From contig CAIWTG010000155.1 in the NCBI GenBank assembly GCA_903915565.1, positions 1 through 8,517 on the forward strand: a stretch of DNA of 8,517 bases, given 5' to 3'. Within the stretch, counting starts at the first letter, position 1. Each line of letters opens with the position of its first letter. Made by a program: the position numbers and the translations under genes. The notes under the pieces are model-generated. The model saw only the letters and a list, made by a program, of their open reading frames with translations. It was not told where the DNA came from and did not search any database. Positions 5,978 to 8,517 of this stretch are shown here, piece by piece. This DNA comes from an uncultured Chloroflexota bacterium (GTDB taxonomy: Bacteria; Chloroflexota; Dehalococcoidia; Dehalococcoidales; RBG-16-60-22).

Positions 5978-6658
5978 TTAAATATCTATCCCAAACCAGT
6001 GGAAAATAAACTTACCGAAATAGACGACGGTGAACGACTTTATCAGCTTACCGGCTAGAACAATCGGTATATACTTTTTAAAGCCGAACTTCAACGCTCC
6101 GGCGGCAAAAGCGGCAGGATAGAAAAACGGATTAATGATAGAGGTTACGATTAATAGCGTTATGGCGCCGCGCCGCTGCATAAGATTCATCAATTTGTCA
6201 TACCACCGCTGTAACCAGCCATGGCTGGTGTTGCTTAAGGCGTGCCCGGCGCCGCGACCGGTGGCATATATCGTTAAAGCCCCCACCACCTCACCCAACG
6301 CTGCAGAGATAGCTACCAACCAGGGGTAAGGCATTACGCCGCCAAGGGTGAAAACTATCGCCAGCATCGGCACCGGGACAATAACCGTTGCCCCACCCAG
6401 GATGCTGATGAAGAACGCGCCGAGATAACCATAATTTGCCAGTTCTTTGACTTCGTCTTTATAAACAATGATGGCGACGCACATCAGTACGGTGAGAACA
6501 ACGGAGACAATGCCGATTATCAAAAGCCACTTGTTGGACTTCTTTTTAGTGGTAGTATCTTCGGGGGTTGCTTTTAGTTTGGCAGCGGTTTTTCTTGGTT
6601 TTGAAGCAATTTTCTTTGGTTTTAAGGCGAGTTTCTTTCGGGCAGCTTGTTCCGTCAT
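5978..6658 (-). CDS. VTT/DedA-like (SNARE-associated, COG1238-type) membrane protein with basic N-terminal tail
   Basis: The 226-residue integral membrane protein begins with about 43 residues rich in Lys and Ala (AARKKLALKPKKIASKPRK...), predicted cytoplasmic and disordered. A transmembrane helix follows (WLLIIGIVSVVLTVLMCVAI). Then comes the VTT domain: YGYLGAFFISILGG, a re-entrant-type VPVPMLAIVFTLGG, AISAALGEVVGALTIYATGR, INPFFYPAAFAAGA and AGKLIKSFTVVYFG. The VTT/DedA superfamily includes lipid scramblases and transporters, and the function of this YqaA-like branch is unproven. I chose ATG 6658 because a TATAAT box lies just ahead of it. A GTG at 6697 would add 13 residues, but those codons overlap the promoter. 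Neither start has a Shine-Dalgarno site. The stop codon nearly abuts that of the cyclophilin gene. Confidence 0.85.
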   Translation of the reverse strand: MTEQAARKKLALKPKKIASKPRKTAAKLKATPEDTTTKKKSNKWLLIIGIVSVVLTVLMCVAIIVYKDEVKELANYGYLGAFFISILGGATVIVPVPMLAIVFTLGGVMPYPWLVAISAALGEVVGALTIYATGRGAGHALSNTSHGWLQRWYDKLMNLMQRRGAITLLIVTSIINPFFYPAAFAAGALKFGFKKYIPIVLAGKLIKSFTVVYFGKFIFHWFGIDI

Positions 6659-6667
6659 GTTGTTTAC

Positions 6668-6696
6668 ATTATACATTGGCAAATCAGCCCAGTCCA
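6668..6696 (-). promoter_or_regulatory. Candidate promoter of the VTT membrane protein gene
   Basis: On the minus strand TGGACT (6691-6696), a 17-bp spacer and a perfect TATAAT (6668-6673) predict a start near 6661, only about 3 nt before the ATG at 6658. The message would be almost leaderless, consistent with the absence of a ribosome-binding site. Confidence 0.45.
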
Positions 6697-6771
6697 CTCT
6701 TTGTATTTAGGCTGTGGTTGACGCTAATATAAAGACACTGGTTTCCAGGTAACCTTAGCAACTCAAATCAA

Positions 6772-6798
6772 ATGTGACTGATAAGCTAGTCATATAAT
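6772..6798 (+). promoter_or_regulatory. Candidate operator and -10 box upstream of the AraC-family gene
   Basis: TGACT (6775-6779), 8 bp, then AGTCA (6788-6792) form an inverted repeat. Adding the outer AT bases gives 8-bp arms with one mismatch. It directly abuts a perfect TATAAT (6793-6798). No TTGACA-like -35 is present, so the promoter may depend on an activator bound here. Transcription would start near 6805. Confidence 0.4.
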
Positions 6799-6823
6799 CT
6801 TAAACGGAAGGGAGAAGAGGCAT

Positions 6824-7726
6824 TTGTTTGAATGGAACATGAGCGTGCAGAAAATGCTCGACTGCGTGGAAGGAAACCTGACCGCGCCGCTGACGCTGGA
6901 AATGCTGGCGGACAGACTTCACTACTCGCCGTATTATTGCACCCGCCAGTTTCATAAGTACGCAGGGATATCACTGCGCAACTATATCCGCCTGCGCAAG
7001 GTCGCTTCCGCCGTTATCGATTTGCGGGACACCGGTGAACGCATTATTGATATCGCCGTGAAGTACGGTTTTTCTTCGCAGGAGGCTTTCACGCGCTCGT
7101 TCCAGCGGGCTTACGGCATGGCGCCCAACGAATACCGCCGGATGCCCAAGCCGCTGCCGCTCCTCATCAAACGCAACGTCTTTAACCCTTACTATTTAGG
7201 ACTAATGGAGACTAAAGTGAAAGAAGACTTATCAAGAAACATCACGGTCAGCGTCCAGGTGGTCCCGGCCCATAAGTTCATCGGCGTACGCTACCCCGGT
7301 GCGTCGGGCTACTTTGAATTCTGGCACGAGGACGAAGCCAAGTATCACCGCGACCGCTGTGACGAGGTTGACGGCGTGCTTTCCAGCATCAAGAACTTCA
7401 ATGGTATAGTGGGGGCGTGGTATTACGAAAGCGGCAAAAAGGGCTACATGTACGGCGTCGAAGTTTCGCCCGGCTATTCCGGCGAGATACCGGAAGGCAT
7501 GGAGTGTATATCCTATCCCGAAAGTGCTTATGCCGTCTTCCACCACCCGCCGTACGACTTTGCCAAGATGGAGCGCTCGGTGCATGAAGCTTTAAGAAAA
7601 GTTATGGACAGCTGGGACCCCGCCGAGCACGGCTATGCCTGGCGCGACGACCTGCCTATTTACCAGCGTCACAGTCCCGATAAATGGGGTCAGGCCTGGG
7701 TCAAACCCATGAAAAAACTAAAATAG
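6824..7726 (+). CDS. AraC-family regulator with C-terminal GyrI-like effector-binding domain
   Basis: The protein is 300 residues in two parts. Residues 8-107 are the AraC/XylS double helix-turn-helix DNA-binding domain: LTLEMLADRLHYSPYYCTRQFHKYAG is the first helix pair, and IIDIAVKYGFSSQEAFTRSFQRAYGMAPNEYRR the second with the conserved family end. Residues of about 138-297 form a GyrI-like/Rob-type small-molecule-binding domain (VSVQVVPAHKFIGVRYPG, then YGVEVSPGYSGEIPEGMECISYPESAYAVFHH). This order, as in Rob and SoxS-like fusions, suggests a ligand-responsive activator, often of stress or efflux genes. The ligand is unknown. Translation starts at TTG 6824, with GGGAG/AGAGG upstream and homologues beginning with a similar xEWxxxMxxxLDxIE segment. 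An inverted repeat abutting the -10 box suggests autoregulation. The downstream DUF3795 gene starts 8 bp after the stop, in one operon. Confidence 0.9.
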   Translation: MFEWNMSVQKMLDCVEGNLTAPLTLEMLADRLHYSPYYCTRQFHKYAGISLRNYIRLRKVASAVIDLRDTGERIIDIAVKYGFSSQEAFTRSFQRAYGMAPNEYRRMPKPLPLLIKRNVFNPYYLGLMETKVKEDLSRNITVSVQVVPAHKFIGVRYPGASGYFEFWHEDEAKYHRDRCDEVDGVLSSIKNFNGIVGAWYYESGKKGYMYGVEVSPGYSGEIPEGMECISYPESAYAVFHHPPYDFAKMERSVHEALRKVMDSWDPAEHGYAWRDDLPIYQRHSPDKWGQAWVKPMKKLK

Positions 7727-7734
7727 GAGTTAGA

Positions 7735-8076
7735 ATGATGGAGACCAATCAACACATCGCCTTTTGCGGATTGGATTGTATGAAATGCAACGCCTACATC
7801 GCCAAACGGGAAAATAATGATGCCCTCCGCCGCCAGACAGCTGAAGAGTGGAATAAGATATATAACCTCAACTTAAAACCGGACGACATAAATTGCGACG
7901 GCTGTCTGACGGAAACCATTCAAAACAGCAACTGCACCATCCGTAAATGTGCGCGCAGTAAAGGTCTCCTCAACTGTGCCTATTGCGCCGATTATTCCTG
8001 TGAAAAGCTCGATAAGAATTTCCAGACGTCGCCTGGCTGTAAAGAGACGCTGGATGGCATTAGGGCAAGACACTAA
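7735..8076 (+). CDS. DUF3795 cysteine-rich protein
   Basis: The 113-residue protein has 11 cysteines. It begins IAFCGLDCMKCNAYIA (Cys11, Cys15, Cys18), continues with NCDGC and NCTIRKCA, and ends with KGLLNCAYCADYSCEKL and a final Cys near the C-terminus. These are the hallmarks of DUF3795, a small protein family presumed to bind zinc or an Fe-S cluster. Its function is not known. It has no signal peptide or membrane segment, so it is likely cytoplasmic. The GGAG ribosome-binding site (7726-7729) overlaps the AraC-gene stop and lies 5 bp before the first ATG of an ATGATG pair; either ATG could be used. DUF3795 genes commonly accompany AraC/GyrI-type regulators in anaerobes (recalled, not checked here), so the regulator may sense or control this protein's substrate. 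A strong intrinsic terminator follows. Confidence 0.88.
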   Translation: MMETNQHIAFCGLDCMKCNAYIAKRENNDALRRQTAEEWNKIYNLNLKPDDINCDGCLTETIQNSNCTIRKCARSKGLLNCAYCADYSCEKLDKNFQTSPGCKETLDGIRARH

Positions 8077-8103
8077 CTCTTTTTAGAAAATTCACACACA
8101 AAA

Positions 8104-8135
8104 GAGGGGGCTGAAAGGCCCCCTCCCCGTTTTTT
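8104..8135 (+). terminator. Rho-independent terminator of the AraC-DUF3795 operon
   Basis: GAGGGGGC (8104-8111) pairs perfectly with GCCCCCTC (8118-8125) around the loop TGAAAG. It is followed by CCCG and TTTTTT (8130-8135). The 8-bp GC-rich stem plus T-tract is a textbook plus-strand terminator 27 bp after the DUF3795 stop. On the minus strand only TCTTTTG follows the hairpin, so it may also weakly end the Clp transcript. Confidence 0.9.
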
Positions 8136-8156
8136 CAATTACGTTGTATAAGATAT

Positions 8157-8517
8157 TTAGGCTTTAACCGTCGCTTTGGTTTTAGTTTTGAACGTCAATT
8201 CGTCCTTTTCTTTGTCCTTATCCACCATGACGACGTCGCCGTCTTTAAGCTCGCCGCGCAAGAGTTGGCTGGAGAGCGGATTTTCCACAAACCGCTCGAT
8301 GGTCCTCCTTAACGGCCTGGCGCCGTAAACCGGGTCGTAGCCTTTCTCGGACAGCCAGTCCTTGGCTTTGTCCGTCAGCTCTAGCCCCACCTTTCGCTCG
8401 CCCAGTCGTTTTTCCAGGTCTTTCACATTCAGCTCGACGATTTCTCGCAATTGGTCTTTACTTAACTCGTGGAAGACGATTATCTCATCCAGCCGGTTGA
8501 GGAATTCCGGACGGAAC
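8157..8517 (-). CDS. Clp ATPase large subunit (ClpC/ClpB), C-terminal end only
   Basis: The reverse strand encodes the last 119 residues of a Hsp100 AAA+ ATPase whose 5' part lies beyond the right edge. The visible part starts at FRPEFLNRLDEIIVFHEL, the end of the second AAA+ module with the arginine-finger LNR. The D2 small domain follows, including GYDPVYGARPLRR with the sensor-2 arginine (GAR). These proteins unfold substrates as hexamers, ClpC for delivery to ClpP and ClpB for disaggregation with DnaK. The short acidic/lysine tail ending TFKTKTKATVKA fits ClpC slightly better, but the discriminating middle domain and ClpP-binding loop are outside the window. The TAA at 8157-8159 is followed by the shared hairpin at 8104-8125. 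Confidence 0.93.
   Translation of the reverse strand, partial: FRPEFLNRLDEIIVFHELSKDQLREIVELNVKDLEKRLGERKVGLELTDKAKDWLSEKGYDPVYGARPLRRTIERFVENPLSSQLLRGELKDGDVVMVDKDKEKDELTFKTKTKATVKA

Overview
The window looks like a chromosomal segment of an anaerobic bacterium of moderate GC content. TTGACA-type promoters, Shine-Dalgarno sites (several with TTG starts), a CCA-encoding tRNA and a Clp ATPase all point to Bacteria. An archaeal-style NrpR regulator, an archaeal-type glutamate-synthase-like protein and an FmdE protein together suggest Chloroflexota of the Dehalococcoidia type. That placement is inference from gene content, not something the sequence proves.

Layout. Minus strand, 1-2042: the 5' part of an FMN-binding glutamate-synthase-family gene that runs off the left edge, preceded by a single-domain NrpR-type regulator. 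A good sigma-70-like promoter drives the regulator, and a site one base away from the methanogen NrpR operator lies just downstream of its predicted transcription start. Plus strand, 2139-4930: a two-subunit CoA transferase (translationally overlapping ctfA/ctfB, with its own promoter), a nitroreductase with its own promoter, and an FmdE protein with a C-terminal four-cysteine knuckle. Region 4931-5177 holds no intact gene, only a possible methyltransferase start remnant and a REP-like hairpin. It is followed by tRNA-Ala(GGC) on the minus strand. Next come a cyclophilin, probably a lipoprotein (plus), and a VTT/DedA-like membrane protein (minus), with stop codons only 2 bp apart. A plus-strand two-gene operon (AraC/GyrI-like regulator, then a DUF3795 cysteine-rich protein) ends at a strong intrinsic terminator. 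The right edge holds the C-terminal end of a ClpC/ClpB ATPase on the minus strand.

How the genes may work together: the nrpR/glutamate-synthase pair reads as a nitrogen-assimilation module with probable autoregulation. The CoA transferase, divergent from nrpR, is likely catabolic (acyl-CoA/acetate exchange), and any shared control with nrpR is speculative. The AraC/DUF3795 pair looks like a small ligand-responsive unit. I found no CRISPR array, insertion sequence, phage gene or defence system. The most interesting signal is the candidate NrpR operator at the bacterial nrpR gene.
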